Shown piece after piece: positions 1 to 14,600 of a DNA stretch of 64,000 nucleotides. The DNA is from Scatophagus argus (lineage: Eukaryota; Chordata; Actinopteri; Scatophagidae): contig NC_058508.1 of the NCBI RefSeq assembly GCF_020382885.2, forward strand, positions 5,758,055 through 5,822,054. The letters run 5' to 3'. How positions within the stretch are numbered: the first letter of the stretch is position 1; each line of letters begins with the position of its first letter. The translations under genes were made by a program, and so were the position numbers. The notes under the pieces were generated by a model. That model was not told where the DNA came from. It searched no databases and saw only the letters and a list, made by a program, of their open reading frames with translations.

Positions 1-324
1 CAGCAGTTTTGTTGTTTAACCTATGGCAACACACACACACACATGCTGGGGCACACTGAAGTAGACACACTTAGATGCAGTTTACAGCCTCATCCATCAC
101 TGACCTGTCACGCTATGTTTAAATACAAACGTCTTGGTATTCACATGGTGGTGACAGTGAAACATCAAGCCCACAAATAGAAACATGTAATACATAAAAG
201 TACAGGCTGAGAAAAATCAATCTAATTTTCATTGCTGTCTTTTGATGACAAGGGTTTGGAAAGACAAACTTTTGAAAATCCACTGTGTCATGAAAAGAGA
301 CGCCTTTTGTTTGTGTGTGAATAG
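1..324 (+). other. txn2: txn2 intron fragment at window start
   Basis: This is non-coding sequence ahead of the first visible txn2 exon and ends in an AG acceptor at 323-324. It includes a short CA run near 31-44. No earlier txn2 exon (mitochondrial targeting region or the N-terminal part of the thioredoxin fold) is visible, so the first coding exons lie outside the window. Confidence 0.8.
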
Positions 325-705
325 GTGGTGTGGTCCCTGTAAGATCCTTGGACCGAGGTTGGAGAAGGCTGTTGCAAAACAGAAAGGCCGTGTTGCCATG
401 GCAAAAGTTGACATTGATGATCACACAGACTTGGCTATCGAATACGGGGTGAGACACGCAGCATTTGTCCAATTTGCTGTGTAAATTTGAATTTTCTACT
501 TTGTGTAGATTATTTTGATAAGACTTTAGGACATAGTTTGCACTCACAAAACTTGCCTTCTAGCCCGTAACATCTGGTCTGTTTCCAGGTGTCTGCCGTT
601 CCAACAGTAATCGCCATGCGGGGAGGTGACGTCATCGACCATTTTGTGGGGATCAAAGATGATGATGAGCTGGACTCATTTGTCAGCAAGATCATTGGAC
701 AATAA
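325..705 (+). CDS. txn2: mitochondrial thioredoxin (Txn2), last two coding exons, 5' partial
   Basis: Coding exons are 325-448 and 589-705 (stop TAA 703-705), joined by a GT-AG intron at 449-588. The first base at 325 is the third base of a split codon. The product is a small dithiol oxidoreductase of the mitochondrial matrix that passes electrons from thioredoxin reductase 2 to peroxiredoxin 3 and other targets. The first exon opens directly on the active-site WCGPC motif followed by KILGPRLEK and the segment [16 protein letters not shown]. The second exon gives SAVPT, with the cis-proline typical of the fold, and ends in [20 protein letters not shown]. These segments match vertebrate TXN2 and not cytosolic TXN. 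About 80 residues are visible; the targeting peptide and first strands are missing. It lies upstream of myh9 in the same direction, as in human. Confidence 0.95.
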
Positions 706-1430
706 ACCAGCTTTCACCACCGTTATGGTGCCGTTTTGTATGATTGTGGCATGGTTAGCAGCCCTCAGCTGTCACTGTGAGCCTGTTAAGCAGCAGCCAA
801 AAACAATACAAGAAACTCCGCCACAGTCCCAGCTGGCAAACTTTCAGATGCTCACACCCATCCCAAGACATGTTTCTTCTGCTGTTTCTTTTGTCTAGTG
901 TTGGGTGTGTGCCTCCATCAGCGTTTTTAGTTTGTGCTGAGCTCCATTTTGCAGAAGTTAAATTTCTCTCTCATAATGTGACAGCTCCATGGCTCCATTC
1001 GCAGCTGGGCCGGTGTCTAACAGTTTGCTGTAAAAGTCTGTAGAATGGAAAATAAACCTCTGTACTGCACTTGTACTTTATAACATGAGGGATGAACATG
1101 TCTAGTTTTAGTGGTGGGGAGAATTTAACTTAAAAGCTGAGGATACTGAATGAGGTTTGTGACAGTGTTACCGTTAGTTCCTGCTTTTGTCCACATGATG
1201 GTGGCATTTCTCTAACATCGCAAAACCACACGTGGTCATTTTACACCATTACGCCTAATAATGTGAGAAAGGAATACATGTGTTTGTGTGTATGTGTGTC
1301 TCTGGGTCCTGACTGTGAAGTCAAGAAAATTGAAAATATGAGTTTGATTTCATTTATTTCTGAAATGACCTCTGTTTACCGGAAACATGACCAAGTGAAG
1401 TACAGTAATAAAGAAGTTCTGTAAAAAAAA
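706..1430 (+). other. txn2: txn2 3' untranslated region and polyadenylation signals
   Basis: This non-coding stretch follows the txn2 stop. Two AATAAA hexamers are present, at 1051-1056 and 1407-1412. The second is followed by an A-run at about 1422-1434, so two alternative 3' ends are possible. No other gene was recognised here. Confidence 0.6.
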
Positions 1431-4400
1431 AAAAATGTTCTGTGTTGGAAATGTTATGTGGTTGGAAAAACAGACAGCGGTCCTTACTTTATTTCTCCGA
1501 ATGACACTGATGCAGTACTTAAGTTATGTACTTTCCCTGTGTTGGTTTTGACAGCGCTGCAATGCAGAATTGGCTGGCTGTTTGTGAGGTTTGTGAGACT
1601 GAGGGAGTTAAAGGGGAAGAGAAGAGAGTTTTTCTCAGCAGGGAAGTGAATTGGAGGATTTGGCAGGGTTGGATTGATGAAATAGCTCTTAATTTTTCTC
1701 TGTTTTTTATTTATTATTCTCTGTCCCCCATTTTGACGCCTTCTGTCTGAACACGTAGGCGTTACTTCTGTTGTCGCAACCCTCATCGTCATGACAGAAA
1801 CACCTACACACCACACTCCACTTATTATTGCTGCCCTCCTCCCTTCTGTCATTCCACAACAGTGTCAGTCTTTCTCTCTAATCTTGACTTTATAATGGCT
1901 TAAGTCCCTCACCTGATCAAAAATCACTCAGTGTGTCAACACACTTTACAGTCAGGTGGACTTTGACCATCCAGCAGGCTGGTGTTTGTCCCCCTTCAAA
2001 CTCTTAATTTCAGTTTCTCCTTCTTCTCTCACACCCGTCCCAAGGTGTGTGATTCTGCAAGTTTGACTTTTGGGACAGTTTGGAAGTAGTTGTTCCCCTT
2101 TTTAAAACCAATAGCAATACATTGGTGTGTTATCACTGCACCTTTTAAATACTGGAATAGTAGAGGAAGGTGTGTTTATTTTGGTAGCACCCTTTAACAA
2201 GGAAATTTCAAGTTGTTTGCACAATAAGTAATGCACTTTCCCTGTGCCGTATTCTACCTGTGTTACAAGGAAGTGCTGTTGAACACTCCTTCCATGTGTG
2301 TACAGTAGATTCTTAGGCATTTGTGTTATCAGCTGCCAGGAACTCCCAAACAAAAGAGGTGAAATGAGGCTGAGGGAGACAAGAGAACACCTGCAGGCAG
2401 GCAGTCCCTCAACTCATCATTTCATCATCCCCTCCTCTCTCACGACTTGCTAGCTGAGAAACATCGCCATCCCTGCCTGCCTGCCCCAGCATGTCATTAC
2501 AGCTGACTTAATCACAGCAAGAGCCTCCAGACTGCTCATTTAACATGTTCTATCTGCAACTTTAGCGGTCTTGATTTGGATTAGGTCATCTCAGATGAAG
2601 CCCAGGGAGGTGTGCAATCAGAGCCTCTCAGTAGCCAACAGTGGTTTTTCAAACAGGGGGAATTCCACTAGCATTACATAAGCAGGTGTGAGCTAAGCAA
2701 GTGATACAGATGTGCAAATGTGATTGTTGTGTGCTGGGTAAAAAACATTCCTGCATAGTTTTTAGATGTCTGGGAGTGCAGGACAGCTCTTTTTGTTAAT
2801 GATCTGCCATTTCAACCGCTTGCTGCCTCTGGCGCCTGCTCCTCTGCTTCTTAATAATCAGTGACTGGCCTCTGAGCCTCAGGATTCACATGTTGGCCTC
2901 AGCACGCACACACAACCACACAAACCATGTCGTCTGCTCATCCTCTCTGCTTTCAGACAGAGGAAAGAGGTGACTAGATGACGACAAGCTCCAAAGGTTC
3001 AAGAACAGCACGTAACCCTACACCTCTTCCGCCAAAAACAATAGACCACACCTCCATCCTTGCCCCGGCTGTCTCTCTCTCTTACTCAACCACTCTTGTG
3101 ACCATATAAGGCAAAAAAAGACAGGGGAAGCCAGCTTCCCAGCAAGCCGGCTGCTGCTGAACAAACGGGCCGAGAGGCAGAGTTGCAGATTTCTTTAAGC
3201 GATTGCCCGCCTTTCTCAGAGCCTAAAACTGTCAATATTTGCTGTGTGTTTGTTTGAAATTTGGTTGCCTGTCTCTGATCCAAATGCTTTTGCCGTGTGT
3301 GTTGAAATTTGTGCGTGTGGGAGAGCGAGCAACTCTGTAACAACACTCAGCTCTGGCATGACCTGAGAGAGTTCTGTGTTTGTAGTAAATACTTAGCAGT
3401 ATTTATGTTTGAAACACATGCTGCCTTCCACCTTGTTAGACCTCCATCCTGTTCCAGACGAGAACCAGCACGAGACAGACAAAGCAACCACTGTTGCTGC
3501 TTATATCACCCTGCATCTCTTTTCCAATCAGCATACACATGTCTCACAATACCATACTGACTCAGCATGCATTATGTACAATTCAGTACAGATGATAAAT
3601 GAGCAGAGCAGTATCTCAACAAAAAAGGGAAAGATTTACACATTCTTCCTTTACTCTACATTCCTGTGTTTTGTGAGTCAACATGAGCCTTATCACTCCT
3701 TCCTGTGTTCTAATTACTAAGGAAAGGAGGAGGAAATCAGGCAGACCAAAGTCCAGAAGGCGAAATTAAAACTCTGCTTATTATTGCATTACCTTTGAAG
3801 CTGGAGGAGCTCTTAATTATTCTTTTTGGTGTGGCAGAAAGAATAATTATAATGTCAAGAGCCTGTGTGAACTGAAGCAAGTTGCATAAATTGGCAGGGG
3901 TTTTGTGCGCGACTGGGGAATGAACAAAACACAAGGGCTGGTTGCTGGAATGAGCAGCAGTGTGTTTACACTGTGCTCACACTCAAGCCTGAGCGGTGAC
4001 TTTTCGCTCAGTGTATGTCAGGTAAGAAGATCTGGGTCAGACACGAGCATCAAACAGCATATTTACTGAAACATTTGACACAGATTTGAGCATATATATG
4101 CACACATACGCACAAATGTTGCACAGACACTCACATTCTCACAAAGACTCTCAAGCGTGAATGCCCACACATGTGAATTCACACAAGTAATTACACAGCG
4201 AGAGTGGTCAGTGAGCTAACATGCCACTCTTTTAACATGCTGTCCCTGAATGGGTCTCTTTCTTTCTTTCTGACTGGATGATATAATGGCTTTACACACC
4301 CTGAATTACAGACACACCCTGCTGCTATTACAACCAAGAGAAGGAAAAAGAGAGAGAGACTAGGTCACGGTGAAAAGGAGAGCGGGAGGCAGCGAGAGGG

Positions 4401-7400
4401 AGGGAGATGGTGAGGTCAGAAGTGTCCATATTTGGTAATTCATGCCTGCTTTTTAATCCCACATTTCTTTCTGTGCCCAGCTCTGTTTGTTTTGTGTCTT
4501 GTGCCATTGTTGTGTAAATCTTGTACTTTTTCAACATGTGGATTCTATTACATCTGACCATTTTGTTGAGTCGAAACTTGCTTTGAATTAAAGTTTATTT
4601 TAATATTTATTCTATTTTAAGTGACTCCCTCTCATTCTCCTCCTGCTCCTCTCTCCTCTATACATCTGGTGCTGCTCAAGTAATGGGTGACAGAGTGACC
4701 TCTGAACTCTCAGTTTAAATATCGGATATTTCCCATCCATCTCATCGAGGGAGACAGCGTGAGGTTTATTGAATTTTCCAGGCAGGCGTGCTGAACGTTC
4801 AATGTTTTGCTCTGCATACATGTGATGCCCAGCTGCTAAACGTATAGGAAAACACACAGACGCATTCCTCTCATAATGACACATGGTGAACATAAATCAC
4901 ACATTGAACAGAAAATGTGTTTTTCCTGTGTTTGTCTGTGGATGCCTGGCATGCCTGAGGCCCTGTTGTGATGTGACTTCTTGGGGTAAGTCAGCAGAAG
5001 AGTTGGCTTCTGTGGTGTGCTGAATGTGTAGTTGTTGATATCACCTACAGAGGCCATAACTGCATCAGGTCTTGCCAAAAGTTGTTTGTCCCTGGACCTC
5101 AGGAGCGCTACATCTGTTTTATGTTCCTGTTTCTTATCTGGCATCACCCGTAAGTGTAGAGGGAAAGATAAAACATCAAGGGGTCAAACTTTCACCTGTC
5201 TGAGTGTATAATCTTTACAGTTCCTCTAAACTGGAGGTTTCACACCACGCAAGATGTGAACTCAAGTACCTCAGCACCATCTGTTATGTTCCAAATATGC
5301 TCATTTTAAGTGATTTCATACTAGACATTATTTAACACCATAAACTACACAAAGTAGCTTGTAATATTTTTTGATGCAGTGTTTAGGTTGGTTACGTCAA
5401 GTTTGCCTTCATGCGACTAGCTGCATAAAGGTGATTCCATGGAAACAGATCGGATTGGCCTTTGGAATTTTTATGATGTCTGATATAAATCTGTGTGGAA
5501 TTTCGTGTTTCATGTTAGAACTTTTTTTTTCAAATTTTTTAGCACATCATTCACATTCTGGGTGAAAATATTCAAAGTAATGTGGCCAAAATTCTCTCTT
5601 TGGATAGAGCTAACACCAAGCTTAGCATGAAGCACCCGAAAGAAAAGTCATGTTTCATACAAATGTGTGTTGAGTGACTGGATGGATATGTTATGTTCAA
5701 CAGAGAGGGTTTTGAATTGAAAATGCAGAAAAGATGTTCTACAAGAAAATCAAAACTCACCATTTGAATTTGTCTTCTTTGCACTTTTAAATCGTGTGAT
5801 TTACTTCTTGTCGTGTCACTTAAAGGAACAGTACACTGTTTTGGTGCTCAAATACACAAGACAATGTCAGGGTGGACTATGAAATTGATGGACGAATATA
5901 AATCATCACCACCCAAAAAAACTTTCATTTGAGTAATGCTTAAAAAAAATTTAAAAAATAAAAATAAAATGAGTTTCATGCACAGTGAGTTTCATGCAAT
6001 AATAATACATTTCAGGTGGTCAAAGTCTGTCAAATAGACAGTTTAATATTGTCTCATTTTCCCTTATAAGTTAGTCACTTCAACCATTTATTCATCATTA
6101 TTGGTTATTTATCCAACAGGCCTTCTCAACCTTTTCCTTTAATGCTTCATGTAAGTTCATTTTTATTCTTAACCTTGCCTGAAGGTTGGGGCAGTCGTGG
6201 ATCAGCGGTTAGGGTGTCGGACCCGTAACCGGTAAGCCTTACCCGTAATCGCTGGTTCGATTCCCCGTACCGGTGTCTATGGCTGAGGTACCCTTGAGCA
6301 AGGTACCTAACCCCCACTGCTCCCCGGGCGCTGCACGTGGTCGCCCACTGCCCTGGGTTTGCTGTGTGTCTGTGCACGTCACTTGGGTGGGTTAAATGCA
6401 GAGCACAAATTTCGTTGGAGTGAGTTCCCTCCAATGACAAAATATGTCACTTTCTTTCTTTCTTCTTTCTTCTGAAAAACCTAACCTTGTGACAGCTGAC
6501 TCAAAAAATAGATATTTATTTTTTAATCAAATCTTAAATTCTTTTAAAATGCACTGAGCTCCTACAATCTTTCAATGAACCCCCTGGCAAATGCATTTAG
6601 TGCCCCCCATATGGTAGGAGTCCATGCTCTAAACAACCTTTCCTTCTCATTTTGTTGATGTTCAATCTATGACACACTGAGAAAGTAAAAAATAATCCTT
6701 TTCCGTTGCTTATGTCTCCCCGCTGGTTTGGCACATGCACTGGCTGTGTGCTTTCTGTTCCACTCGGCAAACTGGGCTCAGATCACTCAATCTGAATATA
6801 TTTGAAGTAAACAGGTTCACCTTGTGCTGTTTCCATTCTTCTGTGTAGACTTTGGCAATAGCACCGCAGCACTTTCATCTGAACATCCATCATTTCACTA
6901 GTCCCTTTCTTTCTACTCAGTTTTCATGCACCATCCCACCACTCGTTCCTCTTTCAAACCAGGGCCACACTTCTCTCTTTTTGGTCCTAATTTTCTTCAT
7001 TCATTTAAACAAACGTATCCATTGTTTTGTATTTGATTTCATTTTGAACGTGTTCTCTCCATCTCTATCGTCTGCATATATTTCACCAAGACAAGTCGAG
7101 CCTTTTGAAGAGCCTAGAACAACAAATGTTAAGTTGAAGACTGAACAAGTGTTTTCCTCTCTCACACTTGTTAGATCATCACCTGGAGCAGTTCCCATGA
7201 GGAGTTAACATGTCTGCTCATGAATCTAGACTTACCTGTTTGAGTGATGGGAACCTGCAAGAGTAAATCACATAACTGTACAGCACTTCATATCTCATTA
7301 GGTCTCCTGATTTAATCCTTTATCTGAGAGATGCACTGGTACATTTAAATGTAAAATAAATCTAGTAAATCTCTCACAATCAAACTAGCATATCCACATG

Positions 7401-8290
7401 AGTGCTGAGTTCTTACGACATGTTAGGTTAAGAATGTTTTATATTGTTTCAGTGTTTTGTCCTTATATTGTAAACTTCTATGTGAAAATGATTATAAACA
7501 TTTCTATACAGTTTGCTAAAACATCACACAAATCATTTGCGTCTAAGAATTAAGACAAGCAAGAATAGTTTGTCTCTATTAAGAAAATTTATATTAAATA
7601 TTTTGAATTCCTTGGCATAAACAGAGGCTAGTGGGGGGAAATTATTTATTTTTAACAGTGTCATGATTGCTAAGTGTTTTAAATTGGTCAGATTTGAGAA
7701 GCTCAAGGTCCTATAGGCCAATAACAAGCCTGCCAGACATTAAATCCTTATCAGCTCCATTGGTGTTTTTCTGCAGCTGACCTCTGACCTCCATTTACAT
7801 GGATATATAAACCTATCAAACCTATTAAAAACATACAGTATATCTTGATTTCAGTGTCAGACAAAGGCAAGTGTGCAGTTTCTTGCTTCAGTTTTTAAAA
7901 TACTCTTATCTGTGAAATTAAAGTATTTCATGTAAAACTACACTTTACTAGTATGAGTAGCAGTATAGAATTTTCCAGACAAGTCTGATATTTGTCTGAT
8001 ATTTGGCAGCTGAAATAGTATTGAACAGTTGCAGCATCGCTCCCGTTTGTTTTCAAAGCAGACAGTGTTCAGACTTGACCCTGCTGACACATGAGCGAGA
8101 CCCTGGATGATGCAGTCCATCCTGAGAGTGCCTGGTACTTATATGGTCATAAAAATCCTTAGTATGCACATACCTTTCTCATTAAACACAGCTTTATCTG
8201 TACCCCCCGCCCTCCTCTCAACTCTTTCAAGTTCAGTTTTTTTTCTGCCCCTTTCTCTGCCCAGTGGCTGTCAACCTTCCAGTCATGGAT
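1431..8290. other. intergenic region between txn2 and myh9
   Basis: About 6.9 kb contain no exon or RNA gene that I can support. Open frames are all short (the longest near 1.5-1.85 kb and 6.85-7.2 kb, about 120 codons) and resemble no known protein. The region is AT-rich with small simple-sequence patches. The only recognisable element is the SINE near 6.18-6.48 kb. Distal myh9 regulatory DNA could lie here, but nothing in the sequence proves it. Confidence 0.6.
6178..6481 (+). mobile_element. tRNA-derived SINE, degenerate
   Basis: A tRNA-like head contains a canonical Pol III B box, GGTTCGATTCC, at 6254-6264. It is followed by a body typical of fish SINEs: a CTTGAGCAAGGTACCTAACCCCCACTGC-type stretch and a tail with TTAAATGCAGAGCACAAATTTCG. 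The 3' end is a CTTT-rich simple tail (6447-6471). An 8-bp direct repeat, TAACCTTG, at 6170-6177 and 6482-6489 may be the target-site duplication, but it is short. The family name is not assigned. Confidence 0.75.
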
Positions 8291-8667
8291 GAAACGATTG
8301 GCCCAAAGTGCGTGGATTATCAAAGCGCGGCTGCCATTGGCCAGAGGGGCGGCACATTCCGACTGGAACCGCCTCGTCCTGGACCGCACCCCAGCTCCCG
8401 CGGGCTACGTACTGAGTGAAATTACGCGAACCAGTGAGCAGCCAGCGGAGGAGGGAGGGCAGAAGGAAACAGGAGAGAGAGAAAAAAAAGATAGAAAGAG
8501 TGACTGAAGTAGAGAAAGAGAGGGAGGAAACGAGCACTGTAGTTTAGCTTGAACTCTCTGCGAAGCTGCTGTCGACAGGAAAAGAAGTTTGACTTACGGC
8601 GACGCTGACTGAGCCACCCGGTTATTGTTAGCCACCCTCTGAAAGGCGCCCTGCACCCAAAAAGCAG
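8290..8667 (+). promoter_or_regulatory. myh9: myh9 promoter and non-coding exon 1
   Basis: This is a GC-rich, TATA-less stretch about 12 kb upstream of the myh9 start codon. Two inverted CCAAT boxes (ATTGG within GATTGG at about 8296 and CCATTGG at about 8334) precede a purine-rich segment. A strong splice donor, CAG|GTAATA, ends a putative untranslated exon at 8667. Mammalian MYH9 likewise has a non-coding first exon and a long first intron. The transcription start is not resolvable; I place it between about 8440 and 8560. Confidence 0.55.
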
Positions 8668-11600
8668 GTAATATTTCCAGCTTGAACACTTTTGTCCGCC
8701 ATGCTCTTTCCGCGTACTCTTTTCATAACTCATTCAATCTGCCCGTCACTTCGGCAAGTGCAGTGAACCAGGAAGCACCGTTGCTAGTTCACTGCTGCAA
8801 ATTCAGCAACCGCGCTGGGTGGAGTGGGACCTCATTAACAGATTTAATCAGAGGTTTCATTGACTTTACAACACTCTGTTTCATATAATGTTTTGTTCAA
8901 TATACGTTCATGCGTGCGAATTGTGAGATCGTTCAAAAAAAAAAACAGCATCAGCACTGTGGCAGTTGGCGAGAAGCTAAAAGCCATAACGGTAGAGGCA
9001 GGAAGTGATTCGCTTGAATGAGTTTCAGATGAGGCCGGTGAAGAGTTCGAGTTCAAGTGTGACGGAAATGAAATAAGAGTGAAATTAGGCTACACTGTAC
9101 TGCGGCTCCGACCGGGACACTGGAAGGTGTATGATTAATTTGTGGTTGGGTCTAACTTTTTGGTGTGTAGCGGCCAGAAGCAGACGCTGTGTGTGGCCAG
9201 TGATATGTCTGGCTGGTTGCATGACGTCAGTGGTCCACCGGTAGACTGTGCTTTTCCGCCGCCGATCAGCTCAACCTCTAGACCAGCGTGTCTTCTTTAC
9301 GTCTGTGCACACTGTGACTTTCCGTCTTTATACGTTTGCTGCCAACATACCGGGAAATTTGACAGATTTAATGCAGTGGAGGGGACATGCACAGCAGGCT
9401 ATCTTCATTATGCTTTCCTTCGACTTTTAGTAGCAAGAACGAACAAATGAATGGGACAAAATTGTAAGTAATATTGAGAAAGAGAGAGAGACGTGGCCAA
9501 AATTGTAGTGTTGAACAGATAAGTCAGAAGCTCAGGATTGGGCATTTGAATTTTTTGTTTCCGAATGGTGTTTGTTATATCAATTAGCCTCATTTTAGCC
9601 TGAATGATTCCTGAAATACACAAGAAAGCCAGCTGAAAATGATCAGGGTTGTCATCTAATTACAGTGCACTGCACAGCAATGAACAGTAGCTAGGGTATA
9701 TGAGCATTTTCCATGGTGATTTTTATGGGGTGTATCAATATCAAGCCAAGTTACAAATTACGCATTTGCCTCAGCACGCTTCACAAACTATAAAACACTG
9801 GACAACCTTGAATCTTAGACTTTTGATCAAGATAAAATAAAATTTCACAGAAGACCTTCAACTGGGTGAAAAGGAAGAAACTGCAGGAAGAGCAACAGAG
9901 AAGGCATCCCTCCTCCAGGGTTTACAGACAAATGAGTCCTGAATATACAGAGTAGACCAAATTAGCAGTTTTAAAATACCAATATGGAAAAGTCAAATGA
10001 TGATATCAGGTAAATAAAATACAAGCAGAAAGTTGGGGAAATGTTTTAGTTGAAAACATTAAAAGTTTCTGACAAAGTGTAAAGATTGTGGATGAGGAAA
10101 AACTTTTTCCTTTGATATTAGTTTGCCCAGATTCCCTGCTTCTCATCAGGCGTATCTATGCTGTGCCAGTGTGCACCTATAGAGGTCTTGTGCTCTGTCA
10201 GTACAGTTTGTGCTTGCTCTTTTAGATGGCACATCACAGTGTTTGCACTCTGGCAAGCAAACAGACTCTGGTATGCTTACATGTCGGACTGATTTTCACT
10301 ATGGCACGTTGTGTGGCTGACTGAATTCAACCCCAAGTTAGACTATGCACCAAAGCCTTTCCAGCGCTAGTGTGCCTTCACCCAAACCTGCTACAAAGTG
10401 TTAGTGGTCTCAGAGAGAGTGAGTCAGCACCTCTGTGCGCTCATCTGTAGTAATCAGAACCATACTTGTATTCAGATGGTGTTTGCTGCCAAGATGCTAT
10501 TAAACCACAGTGTGAGTTTACCACATTAATAACTTTTTGCTATTCAGGCGTAGCAATGATTGTGGAAATGATGGTTAATGTTGAAATAGTAATTACAATA
10601 GTTGAACTATTCAAACAGGCATGTGTGTTGGCGTGTGGATATATGTAAGCTTTTTTAAAAAAAAAATATTATTAAAGTCTTCCCTCATGGTGACATTTCT
10701 CCAGATGATGCACCTCCACTCCTACATAGAACAGCTACTGTCATTTGACAGAAAGATGTTTCAGTGGATACCTAGCCTTAAAGGGGCATACTGGGTGACA
10801 TGTAGTGTGTCATATCCTCTCACTGCATTTGAGTCATGAATTAAGCCCCAGCAGCAATGTATTGTGCAACTGCTTCTCTGGAGGCCAGTTCCTCTCGCTT
10901 ATTGCCAGTTTCAGAGTTGTTGTGGAGCCCCCTGCAGAGATTGTTACATTCCATCATTCGTGTGTCAGCAGCGTCCATACTCGTGGCCCCCAGGGAGAGT
11001 TTTGCACTGTAGGGTAGACAAAATTACACACAGATACCTTAAAATGTGACAGGGAGCTGGTATGCACGGCTGTCCTCTCAAAATGATATGTATGTTTGGA
11101 TTTCACTGAAGGATGGTTGTCCTTGCACAGACAGATTACTTGCAGGCCTCTTACTTTTGTTGTAAATGAGAGTGCAGCGTGGGGAGGGCAGTGTGACACG
11201 GCCTCCTAGACTACAACCCACAGCAGGTTTCTGGTATGAAGTCTCATGGTTCTTTTAGCAAATGTGAGGTATTTCAAATCTTCTATCTTTTGTGTGTGTG
11301 TGTGTGTGTGTGTGACCCAACTGCATTCATAGGCTCAGTTGTCTTAAGAAGAGAAACTCCTAGCTGGTAGACAGGCTGGGAAAGTTCCAACAAAGTGCTA
11401 TATATGAGCTAGATCTGAGTCAATTAGTTAATTGAAAGAAAATAAATATGAAACAACTTTGGTAATCAATTAATTGTTGGTTATTTTGTTAAGCAAAGAT
11501 GCTAGAAATTCGCCCCCTAACAGCTCCTCATATATATATTTATGGCTACCTCAATTTTTAAATGATTGTAAGTTAAATATCTTCTTGGACTGTTGGTTGA

Positions 11601-14600
11601 ACAACACAAGCTATTTTTAAGTAAATTAATGGGGAAATCGACTCAAGAAATCATATTAATCAAAATATTAAGAAGATTAACTAACTAACTTATATTTAGA
11701 AGATTAACGAACAGTGAAAGCTCAGTCCTTCTACACACTTTTCTTTTCGGAGTACATTACTTGTGCATTTTCCAGTAATACTTGATACTAGTAATACATT
11801 GTTGACGACTGGTTGTGCACAAGTGTCATGCGTATCCTAGTTTCTTACACAGTCAGCTGATATTCATTCATGCAGCCGAAACATCCCAGTGAGAGAGCAG
11901 ACCGTTAAGAATCTCTGCTAACCGTGGCAGAGCTGAGCATTTCTCTGTATGTAGTTATATTGAGCAGTCGATGAAATTCGCTTGTGGATCCAGAAATAGA
12001 CAGTCTGTTTCTTTTTATTTCAGAAAGTTTGTGATGCAGACAGTATCCATCTTAACACAATTCAACTGGCAGCCGAACTGTAGGTGCTGTCTGTGCATTG
12101 TGCCATATATCATGAATGGTGGCCTTTAATTCAGCTCTTTCAAACTGTTTTTTGTCCTCAGATGTCTGATCTGTTCTGCCCAAAAATATTTCTTCTGGTT
12201 GACATGAACAGCATAATTAAGTTGCCTTAGTTAGAATGGTTGAACTCACTGGGCACAGGGATATATCTTCTGTTGTGTCTGTTGTGGGTTTTCCATTTCC
12301 TTTCACTGCTTTTTATTTTTTACATTTTCTTGTTGCATCAGTCTGCTGATTGGACATTTCTTGTTGATCTCTGTTCCTTTCTGTTCTCCTGCATTTCCCT
12401 TCCCCTACCTCTTCCTCTCGTTGTGTTTTTTTTGCCACCACCCCGTTCTTTCCTCCACCCTCCCTCTCTCAGCACGCACCTGTAGGGTTCAATAGAACAC
12501 AACAATACCAGGAAATGGTTGCAATCTGACTGGGACTACACACATAAAGGACGTGTTGAGATGCCATGTCCCGTGGTGATTACTTGTGGCTCAGAAGATA
12601 ATACTGCTTTTTTCTGTGGCACAGATGATGATGTAATACTCCGTCATTAGTGACCTACAGTCTAGTCCAGTTTCATGATAACATGATACATAGCACCTGG
12701 CTCTTAATTTTCCTATGCAACTCCCCTGTAGAAATAAGTTTTTATAAGATGATTCTAGTTGGTAGTCATTTGAGTGATGTTATGAACACTCTCCAATGCA
12801 TTTGATTTATTATTAATAATGATGGTTATAGAAATGTGCTGTAAAACCATGCACTTATTCAAAAGTTCAGAGACGCATATTACATATTATATGGAATATT
12901 AACCTTAAAACAGTAGGGTGGTGATTGTGGTAAAGCACAGCTGTATTACTGTACATATCAGAAAACAGACTTTGTCCATGGCTGGGTGTGTGTGTGTGTG
13001 TTTGTGTGTTTGTGTGTGTGTGTGTGTGAGTGACACACCTGGTGTGTGACTCCCCAGAGAGGTGGTTAGTAGTCTAGAAATTGCGTAACCCATTTGCCTG
13101 AGACACTTTCAACTCCCTTTCGCACTGTGAACTTTGAACCATGGATATTTTATTCCTATATCTGTCCAAATTGTATTGCACACCATATGTCCACGTTGTC
13201 TAGTACATGGCTCTCCGAGGTCTATGAGTGCATTGTTTGACAAGATGATTGTTTAAATGAGATAGCCTTGTATCGTGTTTGAGTGACTCAAAGGGAGTGG
13301 CTGAGGCACAGATATCAAATGATATGGCCAAAACAAGTCACACAGTAATCAAAAAGGGTGAAGTGGGGTGGGGGGTGGGGGCTGTCTAATGATAGGTTGA
13401 ATGGCAGGATGAATATAATGAGAATTGAGCAGAAGGAAAGTAGTAATAGCAGATTTTCTTCACTGGGTCTGTCTGAAATAAATGCTGTGCCAGCGCAGCA
13501 TTCCCCAGAATAGTGTTGCTGACAACCTGAAATGTGTATCTTAACTCCCCTTCGCATTCTTTCACTGCCTGTTAAAAGGTTTACGTAATCATCTAACTGT
13601 TTATCTAATGGTCAATACCGACGGGGTGTCCAGTGCTCTATCAGCCCTGTTTTGTCGAATAACCAGTCAGTTGTGCATTAAATGGTGCAATCAGATAGCT
13701 GTGGAATTCGTTCCATGACCCTGAAAACGATGTGGTTATCAGACCAATGTCCTATTTCCAATTATTTGTCCTCCCTGGTCACTTGGCTTAATTGTTCAAT
13801 TCAATTAACTTAACTGACTCATTGGACAAAAGGTTGAAATAGGAAAACAGATGTGATACAAAATTTTTAAACATAGCTGAAAATGCATGACTTGATATTT
13901 GCACTTGCATGTCATATTATCATTGAAAGCAGCTATGTAGGTGTTTCACATTTTCATCAAGAAGTTTTGTAAATTAAAAGTTCTGGCAAAAGCCTGTCAG
14001 AGCTTTGTATAATTATGTGGAAAGACAGAACCATTTAAAGTGTTTTCAAACTAGAAAAAGAACTGATCCCGTTTGACCCAGACTGAAACCAACTCTTCTT
14101 GTCATACCAAAGCTGTTTTGTGTGCATCATTGTGTGTTGGAGCTTTTAAAACTATAGTGTTGTCTCTGACCAAACAAGGTAGGTGTGAAAAGGATCATTG
14201 ACCGTTCACTTGTATTAGATTATTGATATTCTATTATATCTGCTTTTATATCATAAAATTGTTGATCTTGTTTAAATCAGTTCAAATGAACACATTTGGT
14301 ACAGGGCTTGTGTTAATGAAGGGGTACTGAGGTTCATCTGATGGGGCTGTTGGAGCACAGCTGAAAGGTAAAAGGTGTAGATGAGATGCTGAGGGCTTTA
14401 AGTAAGACCTAGTAGGGGTCTTGAGTTGTGAATGGTAGTTGGCATTGGCTAGCTTAAGAGTTGAAAGTGAAATTGAATCCTGGTTGGGCCCGGAATGTGA
14501 AAAGCAATGTGGAAAGTGATGTAGGTCTGTCATGCAGTGCGATTATTTTCCAGCAAGGGCTTAATTTACTTCTCGGTCCACAGAGCCACTCAGCATGTGT

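Noticed and set aside
6178-6481. Possible functional tRNA gene, because of a perfect B box
   Set aside because: No full cloverleaf, and the downstream body and CTTT-rich tail are those of a fish SINE.
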